Source: CAINVV01 sp963663675 (GTDB lineage: Bacteria > Bacteroidota > Bacteroidia > Bacteroidales > Prolixibacteraceae). From it: DNA of 64,000 nt. The position numbers were made by a program, and so were the translations under genes. A model generated the notes under the pieces. The model saw nothing but the letters and a program-made list of their open reading frames with translations. It did not search any database and was not told the origin of the DNA. Positions 1 to 10,150 of this stretch are shown here, piece by piece (position 1 is the stretch's first letter; each line of letters starts with the position of its first letter). The DNA lies in NCBI GenBank assembly GCA_963663675.1, contig OY760498.1, positions 2,232,001 through 2,296,000 of the forward strand, written 5' to 3'.

Positions 1-2574
1 ACCCCACCCAAATTTTGTTGCAAAAGTATTGGTAGTATCTGCCGAAGAAGTCATCTGGTAGGTCCAGCTAAAACCACCTTCCTGGTACGCCCTGAAATTG
101 GTAAACCAGTAATTATTCATTACCCAGGAGTACAGCCATGGTTTGCCGGGTTTGGGATACCGTTCGAATTTTCCCATGTTAAAATCGCTGAACTGCCAGA
201 GCGGTATCTCATCGCTTACGACAACAATCTGGGCAGATTTACTCCTAACCGAGACAAAATTCTGAGCTACATTCCAGTCTGAGGATGATCCGGGCAACTG
301 TTCTCCCTGCGTAAGTGTGCCGCCAATGGTCTCAAATACTATCCTGGATCCCGTTAAGGCAAACGGAAAAGCGACATATAGTGCTTCCGGATTTGTAATA
401 ATCTGTTTATGTGCGGTATATCTAAATTCAATTTTCTTGACATTTTTATAAAGCCTTATTTCCATGTCCATTCCCTTTGGCGCATTTTCTGTTCCATTAT
501 CCATGCCTGCCAGGTCAGCCTTTATTTTCATGCTTTCCCAGACATTCCCAACTGTGCCGCTCTCAATTTTGATGTTTGAAACAGAAGAATGAGCAGGCTT
601 GTACTGGTTTCTTCCGGGTAATGTTTCATGAATCACCTGTCCGATTTTCCAGGGATTCTCCGGATCTATCAATTCAAGCTTCAACTCTTTGTCATACAGG
701 CTATTCAATGCAGCAGCAGATTTATCTACCTGAAGGCGGTAAAATTGATTTTCCAGCGTTTTCACTACTTTTGATGGACTATCCTGGGTAGCAGGCTGAT
801 CCAATACTTCAATTTTCAAGGTTTTTACGCCCAAAGCCGGTATGTCATTTACTTCCATCTCCCAATAGGCGCCTTCTGCCCGTTTGTGAATCAGCTGAGC
901 CTTCACTTCGGAACCGTTGGAGAGATCAATAATCCTGGTCTTTTTATTTACAGGCAACACTTCAAAATCGACAAAAAGCTTGACGCTTCCTGATCTTTGC
1001 CAACCCAAAGAATTAATTACGTGAATAACAGGAAAGTCAGCTTTCCTCAAAAAAGGCTGGTATCTTGCCAAGGCCTCTTCGTGGAGCAATGTCTGCATTT
1101 TGACCGCTTCCCATGCATAGGCACCTTTCTGCAGCCACTGGTGGGCCGTATTTTCAGAATATGGATGGTCGATACTTTCATCGGCGCCAAAAGTGTGTTC
1201 GTCGTAAAAAATGGCATTTTCGGCGATATGGTCAATTTCTGATGACAGGTTTGGATTTTGTTCTCCTCCCATAATTGAAACCATGGCAAAGAGGCCCTCG
1301 TCTACCTGCTTCATATTCTGCATTTTGCGAACTTCAGCTGTTTCGCGGGAAGCCGAACCTGCACCATCTGTCCACCAGTCAAGCCAGGCTTTCTGATAGA
1401 CCGGCAACCTGTCAGCATAATTTTTCTCTACATATTCGAAAAATTCGCTTGCAACAGAAAGTTTCAGTTTAGGGGTTTCATACTTTTCATTCCAATCCTT
1501 AACCAACTGGCATGCGGCTGTTGAAGGCGGAGCATTGTCAGTAAAATATCCTGAGAACTGAACCGCTATCTTGTCGAACGGATATTTCTTGGCATCCAGG
1601 TCAGCGAGATGACCCAACAGTCTTTCCGCCTTAATTGCCTGGCTCTCCATGCCCATGAAGTTCCCTGTCATGTAATGATCTGCCCTGAAAGACAACAACT
1701 TTTCTCCTGATGGTGACTTCCACCAGAAACAGGTGGGAAGATCAAACGGCAATATAGACCTGGTTTCGTTGATGCCCATATCCAGGTATTTCACCCCTGT
1801 ATTCTTAAAATAATCGGGCATACACCAGGCAATTCCGTTGACATCATTCTGCATCACAGTTTTGACTGGTATTCCTGCATCTCTGATGGCTTGTAACGGG
1901 CGAAGAAAATCGGTCATCAGGTTTTCGTCAGAGGTTTCTGCCATATTACAGAACATTCCGGTAACCTCTATTCTACCTTCAGCAATTCTTTTTTTCAGTC
2001 TTTCAATTTGTGATGATGGCCTGGTTTTCAGGTATTCCTTGACTACCCAGGCAGACTCGCAGGTCCAGCGAAATTTGGCATCTTCCGGAAAATTATCTGT
2101 TTTATCGCAATAATCAAGTGCATAATCTATATAACGCTGGTGCTCAGCGAGTATTTCAGACTGTGGCCTGGTATAACCGATATCTGTATGAGCATGTTGT
2201 ACAAAGAATATTTCCCATTTTTTAGGTGGTACAATTGTAAATTTCGTAGTAAGAGGTCTGCCTTTATCAATTAATGCCGTGAAAGTGGTCTTTTTTTCCC
2301 TGGACACGGCCGGGATATTAATCAGAAAACTGTTGTTTCCTTTCTTAACCTCTTTTTTCAGGACTTCCTTTCCGGCTTCATTAACAATAAGTTCGCCCGG
2401 TTTATCAGCCTTATAACTCACAATAACCTGCTGTAAATTGCGGTTGCCTTGTTTGAAAAGAACCGGTGCATTTTTAAATATTACCGTCTCTACGGCTTTG
2501 GTTTGGCCAATGGCAAATTGAACAAGCAAAAAGAGAAACAGGGTAAGAGTAAATTTGGTACGTTGCATTTTCAT
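1..2574 (-). CDS. Glycoside hydrolase family 38-type protein (alpha-mannosidase-like), 3' end outside window
   Basis: The frame is open from an ATG at 2574 to the left edge, giving 858 residues without a stop, so the C-terminus is missing. The N-terminus is a signal peptide (about residues 1-24, ending near IGQ), so the enzyme is exported. Residues 119-134 carry the GH38 metal-site signature in the form HAHTDIGY (H127, H129, D131), and D244 in the stretch QNDVNGIAW is where the family's catalytic nucleophile would lie. FRWTCESAW near residue 170 is another GH38-like stretch. Known family members remove alpha-mannose from glycans; the substrate here is inferred only. The second half looks like the beta-rich C-terminal domain. 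The start is supported by a consensus promoter just upstream. It is transcribed divergently from cstA. Confidence 0.8.
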   Translation of the reverse strand, partial: MKMQRTKFTLTLFLFLLVQFAIGQTKAVETVIFKNAPVLFKQGNRNLQQVIVSYKADKPGELIVNEAGKEVLKKEVKKGNNSFLINIPAVSREKKTTFTALIDKGRPLTTKFTIVPPKKWEIFFVQHAHTDIGYTRPQSEILAEHQRYIDYALDYCDKTDNFPEDAKFRWTCESAWVVKEYLKTRPSSQIERLKKRIAEGRIEVTGMFCNMAETSDENLMTDFLRPLQAIRDAGIPVKTVMQNDVNGIAWCMPDYFKNTGVKYLDMGINETRSILPFDLPTCFWWKSPSGEKLLSFRADHYMTGNFMGMESQAIKAERLLGHLADLDAKKYPFDKIAVQFSGYFTDNAPPSTAACQLVKDWNEKYETPKLKLSVASEFFEYVEKNYADRLPVYQKAWLDWWTDGAGSASRETAEVRKMQNMKQVDEGLFAMVSIMGGEQNPNLSSEIDHIAENAIFYDEHTFGADESIDHPYSENTAHQWLQKGAYAWEAVKMQTLLHEEALARYQPFLRKADFPVIHVINSLGWQRSGSVKLFVDFEVLPVNKKTRIIDLSNGSEVKAQLIHKRAEGAYWEMEVNDIPALGVKTLKIEVLDQPATQDSPSKVVKTLENQFYRLQVDKSAAALNSLYDKELKLELIDPENPWKIGQVIHETLPGRNQYKPAHSSVSNIKIESGTVGNVWESMKIKADLAGMDNGTENAPKGMDMEIRLYKNVKKIEFRYTAHKQIITNPEALYVAFPFALTGSRIVFETIGGTLTQGEQLPGSSSDWNVAQNFVSVRSKSAQIVVVSDEIPLWQFSDFNMGKFERYPKPGKPWLYSWVMNNYWFTNFRAYQEGGFSWTYQMTSSADTTNTFATKFGWG

Positions 2575-2595
2575 AGAGAGTAGTCTTAGTGGTAT

Positions 2596-2626
2596 CAAAT
2601 GTAATCAGATACAAGTTCTAATCAAA
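2596..2626 (-). promoter_or_regulatory. Bacteroidota-type promoter for the GH38 gene
   Basis: Read on the minus strand, TTTG (2626-2623) is followed after 19 bases by TACATTTG (2603-2596). This matches the TTTG-N19-TAnnTTTG promoter of the Bacteroidota housekeeping sigma factor. The start codon at 2574 leaves a leader of only about 15 bases. Confidence 0.6.
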
Positions 2627-2661
2627 ATAATCACGACGGCTTTCGTTGATACTTTCAAATT

Positions 2662-2690
2662 TTTGCATTGCCCGAATATTTTTATATTTG
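2662..2690 (+). promoter_or_regulatory. Bacteroidota-type promoter for cstA
   Basis: TTTG at 2662-2665 and TATATTTG at 2683-2690, 17 bases apart, fit the phylum's -33/-7 pattern with slightly short spacing. It lies 34 bases upstream of the cstA ATG and is divergent from the GH38 promoter. Confidence 0.5.
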
Positions 2691-2724
2691 ATCTCTAACG
2701 AAGCATTTAAACTGACTACTTCCT

Positions 2725-4521
2725 ATGAACGCTATGCCTTATGTAATTGGTGCCCTTGCCATTTTAGCACTTGCTTACAGGCTCTACTACAGCTATATAG
2801 CCACCAAAGTATTAATGCTGAATGATGCAATTGAAACACCATCATTCAGGCTGTTTGACAAGCACAATTACTATCCAATGCCCAAATGGGTGGTTTTCGG
2901 ACATCATTTTGCGGCAATTGCAGGCGCCGGACCATTGGTTGGACCGGTACTTGCAGCGCAATTTGGTTTCATGCCCGGTTTTGTATGGATGCTGGTAGGG
3001 GCTGTTCTGGCCGGCGCAGTTCATGATGTTGTGATCCTGACTGCCTCGGTGAGACACGATGGAAAGTCCCTGGCTGAAATAGCAAAAATTGAAATCAGCA
3101 ATTTCAGTGGAGGAATAACCTCTGTTGCGGTACTTATCATACTGATAATTGCCCTGGCAGGATTAGGGGTCGTGGTAGTCAATGCTTTGGCTGAAAGTTC
3201 CTGGGGAACCTTTACTATCGCCGCCACCATTCCAATCGCCATTTTCATGGGATTATGGATGTTTAAATTCAGGAAAGGCAAAACTGCGGAGGCAACAGTG
3301 ATGGGCGTCATCTTGCTCTCTTTGGCAGTCATATATGGCAAATATGTGCCCGGCTCTCCTTTCGAAAGCTGGTTTGCCTTCGACCGAAAGTCACTGACCA
3401 TCCTGTTGGCCGGTTATGGTTTTTTTGCCTCTGTATTGCCGGTCTGGCTGTTGCTATCACCAAGAGATTATCTGAGTTCTATCATGAAGCTAAGTGTTAT
3501 TGCCATGCTTGCAGTAGGCATCATATTGGTAGCCCCGGAGATAAAAATGCCCAATTTCACACCATTTATTCATGGAGGCGGACCAATTATTCCAGGGACT
3601 CTTTTTCCATATCTCTTTATCACCATCGCCTGTGGTGCAATTTCAGGGTTTCATGCGTTGGTAAGCTCGGGAACTACACCTAAAATGATTATGAAAGAGT
3701 CTCATATAAAGCCAGTTGCAGTTGGATCTATGCTGGCTGAAGCCATGGTCAGCATACTGGCCCTGATAGCTGCAACCAGTCTTTTCCCACTTGATTATTT
3801 TCAGATCAACGTTTCACCTGAAAAATTTGCCCAAATACTGCCACAGCTTCATGAAATGGGATTTCATCAATCCAATCTGACTGAACTATCAGCTGAGGTT
3901 GGTGAAAAAATTGCAGGCCGTCCGGGTGGTGCCGTTTCCCTGGCAGTTGGCATGGCCCAGATATTCTCCAGTCTTCCGGGACTAAAAGGACTCATGTCCT
4001 ACTGGTACCATTTCGCCATCATGTTCGAAGCGCTGTTTATTCTGACCACAGTTGACGCCGGAACCAGGATTGCACGGTTCATTCTGCAGGAATCAATGGG
4101 AAAAATTTATTCACCGTTTGCCAGAACAAACTGGATCCCGGGAAATCTGATTACAAGTTTCCTGGTTGTATTCGCATGGGGATATTTTATCTATACGGGT
4201 ACTGTTTCTACGATCTGGCCGATGTTCGGCGTTGCGAACCAGCTGTTGGCAACCCTGGCTCTTGCCATCGGAACAACATATCTTATCAACCATGGCCAGA
4301 GGAAGAATATGTGGATTACCCTGATTCCTATGGCCTTTGTTGGTATCACAACCATTACCGGCGGTATTTTGAACCTGTTCAATATATATTTGCCACAGAT
4401 AGCCGTTTCCGCTACAAGGATCCAGGGAATTGTCAATTCAACCCTGACCGCAGTTATATTAATTTGTGTGCTTCTCATCCTGGCTGATGCCGTTTCAAAA
4501 TGGATGAAACCAAGCCGCTGA
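2725..4521 (+). CDS. cstA: Carbon starvation protein CstA family transporter
   Basis: This 598-residue polytopic membrane protein belongs to the CstA family, which imports pyruvate or peptides under carbon limitation. The diagnostic N-terminal block is clear: a polar stretch with PMPKWVVFGHHF, then GAGPLVGPVLA (about residues 66-77) and HDVVILTASVRHDGKS. About 14-16 hydrophobic segments follow, including the GTTPKMIMKE loop and the conserved TTVDAGTRIARF block near residue 440. It is shorter than E. coli CstA (about 700 residues), which is usual for this phylum. The ATG at 2725 follows a good promoter; no strong Shine-Dalgarno is visible. The partner gene is DUF486, 77 bases downstream on the same strand. 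Confidence 0.93.
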   Translation: MNAMPYVIGALAILALAYRLYYSYIATKVLMLNDAIETPSFRLFDKHNYYPMPKWVVFGHHFAAIAGAGPLVGPVLAAQFGFMPGFVWMLVGAVLAGAVHDVVILTASVRHDGKSLAEIAKIEISNFSGGITSVAVLIILIIALAGLGVVVVNALAESSWGTFTIAATIPIAIFMGLWMFKFRKGKTAEATVMGVILLSLAVIYGKYVPGSPFESWFAFDRKSLTILLAGYGFFASVLPVWLLLSPRDYLSSIMKLSVIAMLAVGIILVAPEIKMPNFTPFIHGGGPIIPGTLFPYLFITIACGAISGFHALVSSGTTPKMIMKESHIKPVAVGSMLAEAMVSILALIAATSLFPLDYFQINVSPEKFAQILPQLHEMGFHQSNLTELSAEVGEKIAGRPGGAVSLAVGMAQIFSSLPGLKGLMSYWYHFAIMFEALFILTTVDAGTRIARFILQESMGKIYSPFARTNWIPGNLITSFLVVFAWGYFIYTGTVSTIWPMFGVANQLLATLALAIGTTYLINHGQRKNMWITLIPMAFVGITTITGGILNLFNIYLPQIAVSATRIQGIVNSTLTAVILICVLLILADAVSKWMKPSR

Positions 4522-4598
4522 ACATCAATTAATGCGGCAAAAATCAAGCAATGTAAAACAATTCACTATTTTTGCGGGCTTATTAACAGCTTGTCTAA

Positions 4599-4970
4599 AT
4601 GAGAAGTATAGCATCCATCGGGTTACTGGTCCTGTCCAACACTTTTATGACGTTTGCCTGGTACGGCCATCTTAAATTCAAGGATTTCAAGTGGTTTGAT
4701 GCACTGGGACTTTTTGCCATTGTTTTAATCAGCTGGGGCATCGCCTTTTTTGAGTATTGTTTCCAGGTACCTGCCAATCGAATCGGTTTTGAGGGGAATG
4801 GCGGACCATTTTCACTGATGCAACTTAAAGTGATCCAGGAAGTTGTTTCGCTTACTGTTTTTGTGGTTTTCACCCTGCTGGTGTTCAAAACTGAGTCCTT
4901 CAGAATGAATCACGCCATAGGATTTTTTTTCCTGATCCTGGCTGTCTACTTTATTTTTAAAGCAGATTGA
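4599..4970 (+). CDS. DMT-superfamily small membrane protein (DUF486)
   Basis: The 123-residue product has four hydrophobic segments and matches the DUF486 family by its characteristic ASIGLLVLSNTFMTFAWYGHLK start and the FFEYCFQVPANRIG motif between helices 2 and 3. The family is related to small drug/metabolite transporters, but no substrate is known. It follows cstA on the same strand and could be cotranscribed. Its last 14 bases overlap the 3' end of nuoN on the opposite strand, so the two transcripts converge. Confidence 0.85.
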   Translation: MRSIASIGLLVLSNTFMTFAWYGHLKFKDFKWFDALGLFAIVLISWGIAFFEYCFQVPANRIGFEGNGGPFSLMQLKVIQEVVSLTVFVVFTLLVFKTESFRMNHAIGFFFLILAVYFIFKAD

Positions 4971-6336
4971 TAATCAGTTGCGGCAAAAATCCCAATACAA
5001 TCATCAGTACCGAACAAAGAATGATGTTGATCTTGAAATTGATACCCGACTCGATTTTATGCTGTGGTTCACCTTCAGAAAAATAGCTCGCCAGTATAGG
5101 TTTGAAATAGAAATAAATACTGATCATCGAACCTATGACGGCCAAAATGACCAGCCAGATATACCCGCCTTCAGCGGTCAGAACAAAAAGATTGTATTTG
5201 GCCATAAAGCCTGCAAGTGGCGGAATACCAGCCAATGACATCATAGCGATTGCCATGGCAAAGGCTTCCACGGGATTATTTTTCGCCAGACCCCTGAATG
5301 CAGGAATAAAGAAGGTTCCCCTCTCCTCGCGGATCAACATCAGCACTGCAAAAGCTGTAATGGTAGCAATCACGTAGGAAAGCACGAAAAACAACAGTAT
5401 ACCGGCCGATTTTGGTCCCAGAACAATCATTGCCATAAGCAGATAACCAGATTGTGCAATCCCGGAATAAGCAAACATTCGCTTCAGGTTATCCTGGTAA
5501 ACGGCTGAAAGGTTTCCTATGATTATTGTCGCAACAGCAATAACTGTCAGTGTATTAACGATCTGCGGATGCAAAGAAACAAATGCCACTGAGACCAGTT
5601 TGTAAAAGGCTGCTGTACTGGCAACCTTTCCGGCAGTTGTCATGAACGCCGTTATTAAGGTAGGAGATCCCGTATAAACGTCGGGTGACCAGAAATGGAA
5701 TGGTACTGCAGCAATTTTGAAGGACATCCCGACAAAGATAAGGAGCATACCTGTGATGAAAATCATGGGTACACTTCCATGGCAGGACAGAACATAGGCA
5801 TTGATGGCTTCCAGGTTAAATGAACCGGAGACGCCATAAACCAAAGCTATTCCAAAAAGTAAAAAGCCTGTCGCAAAAGAACCGGTCAAAAAATATTTCA
5901 TCGCGGCCTCATTGGAAGCAATATCGAATTTTTTACTTCCGGCAAGTACATAGAAGGATATTGAAAGTGTCTCGAGACCAATGAAAAAGAGAATCAGGTT
6001 ACCGAAAGAGGCCATAATTATTCCTCCGATCAGGGCGAACAATATCAGCGCGTAGATATCTTCAAGGGGGCGTTCCACTCCCTTGTAATAGATATTTGCG
6101 AACATGAAAATCAGAATTGCGATGAGAATCAAGACAGAGCTGAATGCAATGCTGAAATTGTCGGCAATAAACATTTCATTAAAATAATGGACGGATGTAT
6201 CCCATTCAGCTATATTCAATACCATCGTTATGATTAGTCCGACAAATATCAGCGGCAGCAACACTTTTTTCATCTTTCGTACACCGAAAAACATGTTTAA
6301 AACCGCTAATATGGAAAGCGCCACAATTGCCTTCAT
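4957..6336 (-). CDS. nuoN: NADH-quinone oxidoreductase subunit N
   Basis: This 459-residue membrane subunit of complex I is one of the three Mrp-antiporter-like proton-pumping subunits. It has about 14 hydrophobic segments. The conserved pumping-channel residues fall in recognisable places: the LFFIGLETLSISFY block (with the key Glu) and SFKIAAVPFHFWSPDVYTGSPT with its conserved Lys, followed by LKRMFAYSGIAQSGY. It is the last gene of the nuo operon. The 91-base gap to nuoM holds nothing recognisable. The 3' end overlaps the convergent DUF486 gene by 14 bases and I see no hairpin terminator. Confidence 0.95.
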   Translation of the reverse strand: MKAIVALSILAVLNMFFGVRKMKKVLLPLIFVGLIITMVLNIAEWDTSVHYFNEMFIADNFSIAFSSVLILIAILIFMFANIYYKGVERPLEDIYALILFALIGGIIMASFGNLILFFIGLETLSISFYVLAGSKKFDIASNEAAMKYFLTGSFATGFLLFGIALVYGVSGSFNLEAINAYVLSCHGSVPMIFITGMLLIFVGMSFKIAAVPFHFWSPDVYTGSPTLITAFMTTAGKVASTAAFYKLVSVAFVSLHPQIVNTLTVIAVATIIIGNLSAVYQDNLKRMFAYSGIAQSGYLLMAMIVLGPKSAGILLFFVLSYVIATITAFAVLMLIREERGTFFIPAFRGLAKNNPVEAFAMAIAMMSLAGIPPLAGFMAKYNLFVLTAEGGYIWLVILAVIGSMISIYFYFKPILASYFSEGEPQHKIESGINFKINIILCSVLMIVLGFLPQLIINLL

Positions 6337-6427
6337 CCTTTAAAATATCAGTTTATATCTTCAAATTATATCAATCGTTTCAATGATCTTCAAATTATCA
6401 TTACGACAATTCAGAATAGTTTTCACT

Positions 6428-7876
6428 TTACTGTAAAGCCAGAATATTTTTCACAACCGGCTCTGCAATGCCCAAAAACAGATGCGGATATATTCCTATC
6501 CACAAAATTACAGCAACTATCGGAATGAGTACCACCATTTCCTGTTTTGTCAAATCTTTAAATCCGGCCGTTGCGTCCTGTACTTCACCATACATTGTCC
6601 TCTGGTACATCCAAAGCATATAAACAGCACTTAAAATGATTGTCAATCCAGCGACAGCTGCCAGGTATCCGTTGTATTCGAATAGTCCGAGCAAAAGCAG
6701 AAATTCTCCAATAAAACTGTTGGTAAGAGGCAGCGAGATACTTCCCAATAGAATTATCATGAAAAATGCAGCGAAAACCGGCGCCTGCTTTGCTATCCCT
6801 CCCAAGGAACTTATTTCACCGGTATTAGTCCGGCGGTAAATTACTTCGTAGCAGAAAAACAGTCCCACAATATTAACACCATGCGAAATCATTTGAATCA
6901 TAGCACCTTCCAGCCCGTTAAAAGTACCGGAAAATACTCCGGCGGCAATAAGTCCGACGTGGGCAAGCGATGAATAGGCAATAAGTCTTTTAAGCTCGTT
7001 CTGGCGTATGGCGATTACCGAAGCATACACAATGCCAATAACAGACAGTATTATTGCATAAAGCCCTAATTCATGCAGTGCATCAGGAAACAGGGGCATG
7101 ACAAACCGCAGTAATCCAAAGACACCCATTTTAAGCATTATACCTGCCAGCAACATCGTTCCCTGGACAGGAGAGGTAAAATAAAGGTCAGGTTGCCAGG
7201 TATGAAACGGGAATACAGGAATTTTTATGGCAAATGCCAGGAAAAAGGCAAGGAAGAGCCATCTTTGTGAAGCAGGGTTCAGTACAACCTTGTAAAAGTC
7301 AGCATAAGCAAAGGAATGGGGCCCCGGAGTCTGAACATACAGGAAGACAATGGCTGCCAGCATAAATAGTCCGCCAACAAGTGTGTACATGAAAAATTTA
7401 AAGGTGATGGCTCTCGCATTTTCACCTCCCCACAGGATTGCTATAAAAAAGATCGGAATAAGGGCAATTTCCCAGAAAACATAAAAAAGAAGTATATCTG
7501 TTGATGTAAATACCCCAATTAAAGCCATTTCCATCAACATCATCAGGGCGTAAAATGAGTTCCGCCTTTTAATTTCGCTTCCGAACCCGGAATATATGAT
7601 CAAAGGATAAAGGAAAGTTGTAAGCAACACCAAAAGCATGCTCAAACCATCCAGCCCATGATATAAATTAATTCCTAGGTAGTGGAATATGTCAGGGTGA
7701 TAGACAGGATATCCTGCCGGATCACCAAGGTAATTAAATAACATTGCAACCGAAATCGCAAAAGTGAGCAGCGATCCGGACAAGGCAACTTTTTTATTCA
7801 GCGCAGTGTCGTCTTTCATTGCGAAAAGAAGCAATGAAAATACCAGCGGCACAGAGAGGAGAAATCCCATTAACAT
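6428..7876 (-). CDS. nuoM: NADH-quinone oxidoreductase subunit M
   Basis: The 482-residue antiporter-like subunit is recognised by LLFYVFWEIALIPIFFIAILWGG (conserved Glu of the proton channel), KIPVFPFHTWQPDLYFTSPVQGT (conserved Lys) and NELKRLIAYSSLAHVG. It sits in the distal membrane arm of complex I. It begins 5 bases after the nuoL stop, which indicates translational coupling. Confidence 0.96.
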   Translation of the reverse strand: MLMGFLLSVPLVFSLLLFAMKDDTALNKKVALSGSLLTFAISVAMLFNYLGDPAGYPVYHPDIFHYLGINLYHGLDGLSMLLVLLTTFLYPLIIYSGFGSEIKRRNSFYALMMLMEMALIGVFTSTDILLFYVFWEIALIPIFFIAILWGGENARAITFKFFMYTLVGGLFMLAAIVFLYVQTPGPHSFAYADFYKVVLNPASQRWLFLAFFLAFAIKIPVFPFHTWQPDLYFTSPVQGTMLLAGIMLKMGVFGLLRFVMPLFPDALHELGLYAIILSVIGIVYASVIAIRQNELKRLIAYSSLAHVGLIAAGVFSGTFNGLEGAMIQMISHGVNIVGLFFCYEVIYRRTNTGEISSLGGIAKQAPVFAAFFMIILLGSISLPLTNSFIGEFLLLLGLFEYNGYLAAVAGLTIILSAVYMLWMYQRTMYGEVQDATAGFKDLTKQEMVVLIPIVAVILWIGIYPHLFLGIAEPVVKNILALQ

Positions 7877-7881
7877 CGTTT

Positions 7882-9786
7882 TTATTTATACAGGTTAAAG
7901 ATTAGGATCAGAATAATACTGACGACCATGAAAAAGAGATAGGCGCCAACATTACCGGTTTGCACATAACGAATGTTCTTCCCTACCCAGACCACAAAAT
8001 TTCCGGTCTGGTTGACAAACCTGTCAATTATTTGTAATTCAACGACATCATGAAGAAATACCGATAATCTTGCCACCGGTTTCTGAATAGCCGATTCATA
8101 TAACTCGTCGACATAAAACTTCCGGTAAATTAAATTTTTTACAAAGGACCTTTCACCTTCATCCTCTATAGCAGACCCTGCCCTGCCGTAAAGCGACCAG
8201 GCAAAGTATATTGTGCCTATTATCAGAAACAAGGGAACAATCATCAGCAACAATTCTGTCTGACCGCTCAATGCTTCTGATTCGTGCATCATTCGGGATT
8301 CGGGGGTGGCAAAAAGCGGAGACAGGAATTCCCTGATCCTGTCGTTGCCGCCCAGCAGATGTGGAACGCCAAGAAATCCTCCGGTTATTGAAAGGAAAGC
8401 CAGTACAGACATTGGAACGGTCATGATTTTGGGAGATTCATGAACATGATGCCCTGAAGCTTTGTACCCGGATTTATTCCCCCAGAATACAATGAAAAGC
8501 AGCCTGAAAATGTAAAAAGAGGTCATAAGGGCGGCCAGCACGGATAATATCCATAAAAGGTAACCGGAGTGAAATGCACCGGACAGAATCATGTCTTTTG
8601 AAAAGAACCCGGAAAAAGGCGGAAGTCCCGCGATAGTCAATGATCCGATGAGAAACAGCCAGAAAGTTACAGGTATTTTGTCTTTTAGTCCACCCATTTT
8701 GCGTATGTCCTGCTCCCCTCCCATGGCGTGAATCACACTTCCGGCAGCGAGGAAAAGCAATGCCTTGAAAAAGGCATGGGTGGTAAGGTGAAACATGGCT
8801 CCGGTAAAGGCACCCGTCCCCAATGCGACAAACATGAGTCCCAGCTGACTAACAGTCGAATATGCCAGCACCTTTTTTATATCGTTCTGAAACAGGGCGA
8901 TGCTGCCTGCCAGAAGCGCAGTAGCGATACCTGTAACGGATATTGTCGTCAGTGTAACAGGAGCCAAAATAAATAACAGGCTGGATCTGGCCACCATATA
9001 TACACCGGCAGTTACCATCGTTGCCGCGTGGATAAGTGCGGACACCGGGGTTGGACCGGCCATTGCATCCGGAAGCCAGGTAAACAGGGGTATCTGGGCA
9101 CTTTTGCCAATTGCGCCGGCAAACAGCAGGAGGGTAATTAAGGTTATTGAGATACTTCCCACCGGAACGGAGGAGCTGCGGTCAAATATATCAGCATAGC
9201 TTAATGTCCCGAACTGCCTGATCAACAGGAACAGCGCCAGCAGAAATCCAAGGTCTCCAATGCGGTTCATAATGAATGCCTTTTTTGCAGCGTTGTTGTA
9301 ATCCTGGTTTTTGAACCAAAATCCGATCAGGAGGTAAGAACTTAAGCCCACACCTTCCCAACCTATGAACATTATCAGGTAGCTGGCTCCTAACACCAGC
9401 AAAAGCATGAAGAACACAAATAGGTTCATGTAGGAAAAGAAACGGTTAAAGCCTCCATCATCCTTCATATACCCAATAGAATATACATGGATAAGAAAAC
9501 CAACACCTGTCACAATCAGCAGCATCAGCACGGAAAGCCTGTCGACCAGGAAGGCAAACGGGATGGAAATATTGTTAAAACTGATCCAGCTGAAGATGTC
9601 AACTGTCCTGCCCGCAGCACCCGATGCAAGCTCGTTAAACAGGAAAAGGGATAACAGAAATGGTATTAAAACCATTGCAGATGCTATTATCCCGGCATTA
9701 ATACCTTTTAATCTCCTGAAATTAAGGCCGGTCAGGAGGAAGCCGATCAGCGGAAATAAAGGAACAAGCCAAATGTGCTCAATCAT
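7882..9786 (-). CDS. nuoL: NADH-quinone oxidoreductase subunit L
   Basis: The 634-residue subunit is the distal antiporter-like pump of complex I. Visible signatures are IMFIGWEGVGLSSYLLIGFW, GKSAQIPLFTWLPDAMAGPTPVSALIHAATMVTAGVY (split here only by description) and DIKKVLAYSTVSQLG. The last 120 residues, after a hydrophilic stretch, should be the lateral helix and terminal transmembrane segment. It lies 18 bases after nuoK. Confidence 0.96.
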   Translation of the reverse strand: MIEHIWLVPLFPLIGFLLTGLNFRRLKGINAGIIASAMVLIPFLLSLFLFNELASGAAGRTVDIFSWISFNNISIPFAFLVDRLSVLMLLIVTGVGFLIHVYSIGYMKDDGGFNRFFSYMNLFVFFMLLLVLGASYLIMFIGWEGVGLSSYLLIGFWFKNQDYNNAAKKAFIMNRIGDLGFLLALFLLIRQFGTLSYADIFDRSSSVPVGSISITLITLLLFAGAIGKSAQIPLFTWLPDAMAGPTPVSALIHAATMVTAGVYMVARSSLLFILAPVTLTTISVTGIATALLAGSIALFQNDIKKVLAYSTVSQLGLMFVALGTGAFTGAMFHLTTHAFFKALLFLAAGSVIHAMGGEQDIRKMGGLKDKIPVTFWLFLIGSLTIAGLPPFSGFFSKDMILSGAFHSGYLLWILSVLAALMTSFYIFRLLFIVFWGNKSGYKASGHHVHESPKIMTVPMSVLAFLSITGGFLGVPHLLGGNDRIREFLSPLFATPESRMMHESEALSGQTELLLMIVPLFLIIGTIYFAWSLYGRAGSAIEDEGERSFVKNLIYRKFYVDELYESAIQKPVARLSVFLHDVVELQIIDRFVNQTGNFVVWVGKNIRYVQTGNVGAYLFFMVVSIILILIFNLYK

Positions 9787-9804
9787 AAAAATTTCTCTTT
9801 GTGT

Positions 9805-10134
9805 TTACCACTTCAATTTATTGAGAACGTTAATGTCGATGGTATGGGTCGACCGGTATATCATCACCAGCAATGCGAGGCCAATCGCGACTTCAGCCGC
9901 CGCAACAACCATGATAAAGAATACAAAAATCTGTCCGGCAGGATCATTCCGATAGGCTGAAAATGCGGCCAAAAGTAGATTGGCAGAATTCAGCATCAGC
10001 TCTATTGACATAAAAATGACCAGCGCATTTCGTTTGACCAAAACCCCTACTACCCCGATGGAAAACAGCGCGGAGCAGAAAAAGATGTAATAATCAAGAG
10101 GAATGATTTGTAGGTTTTGTATTGCAGTGGGCAT
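9805..10134 (-). CDS. nuoK: NADH-quinone oxidoreductase subunit K
   Basis: This 109-residue protein has three transmembrane helices. It carries the NuoK hallmark ALVIFMSIELMLNSANLLL with its buried Glu and a second Glu in VVAAAEVAIGLAL, both part of the proton pathway. It is the expected length (about 100 residues). A DUF2007 gene separates it from nuoJ, which is unusual because nuoJ and nuoK are normally adjacent. Confidence 0.95.
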   Translation of the reverse strand: MPTAIQNLQIIPLDYYIFFCSALFSIGVVGVLVKRNALVIFMSIELMLNSANLLLAAFSAYRNDPAGQIFVFFIMVVAAAEVAIGLALLVMIYRSTHTIDINVLNKLKW

Positions 10135-10150
10135 AAAATCCGATAATTAG

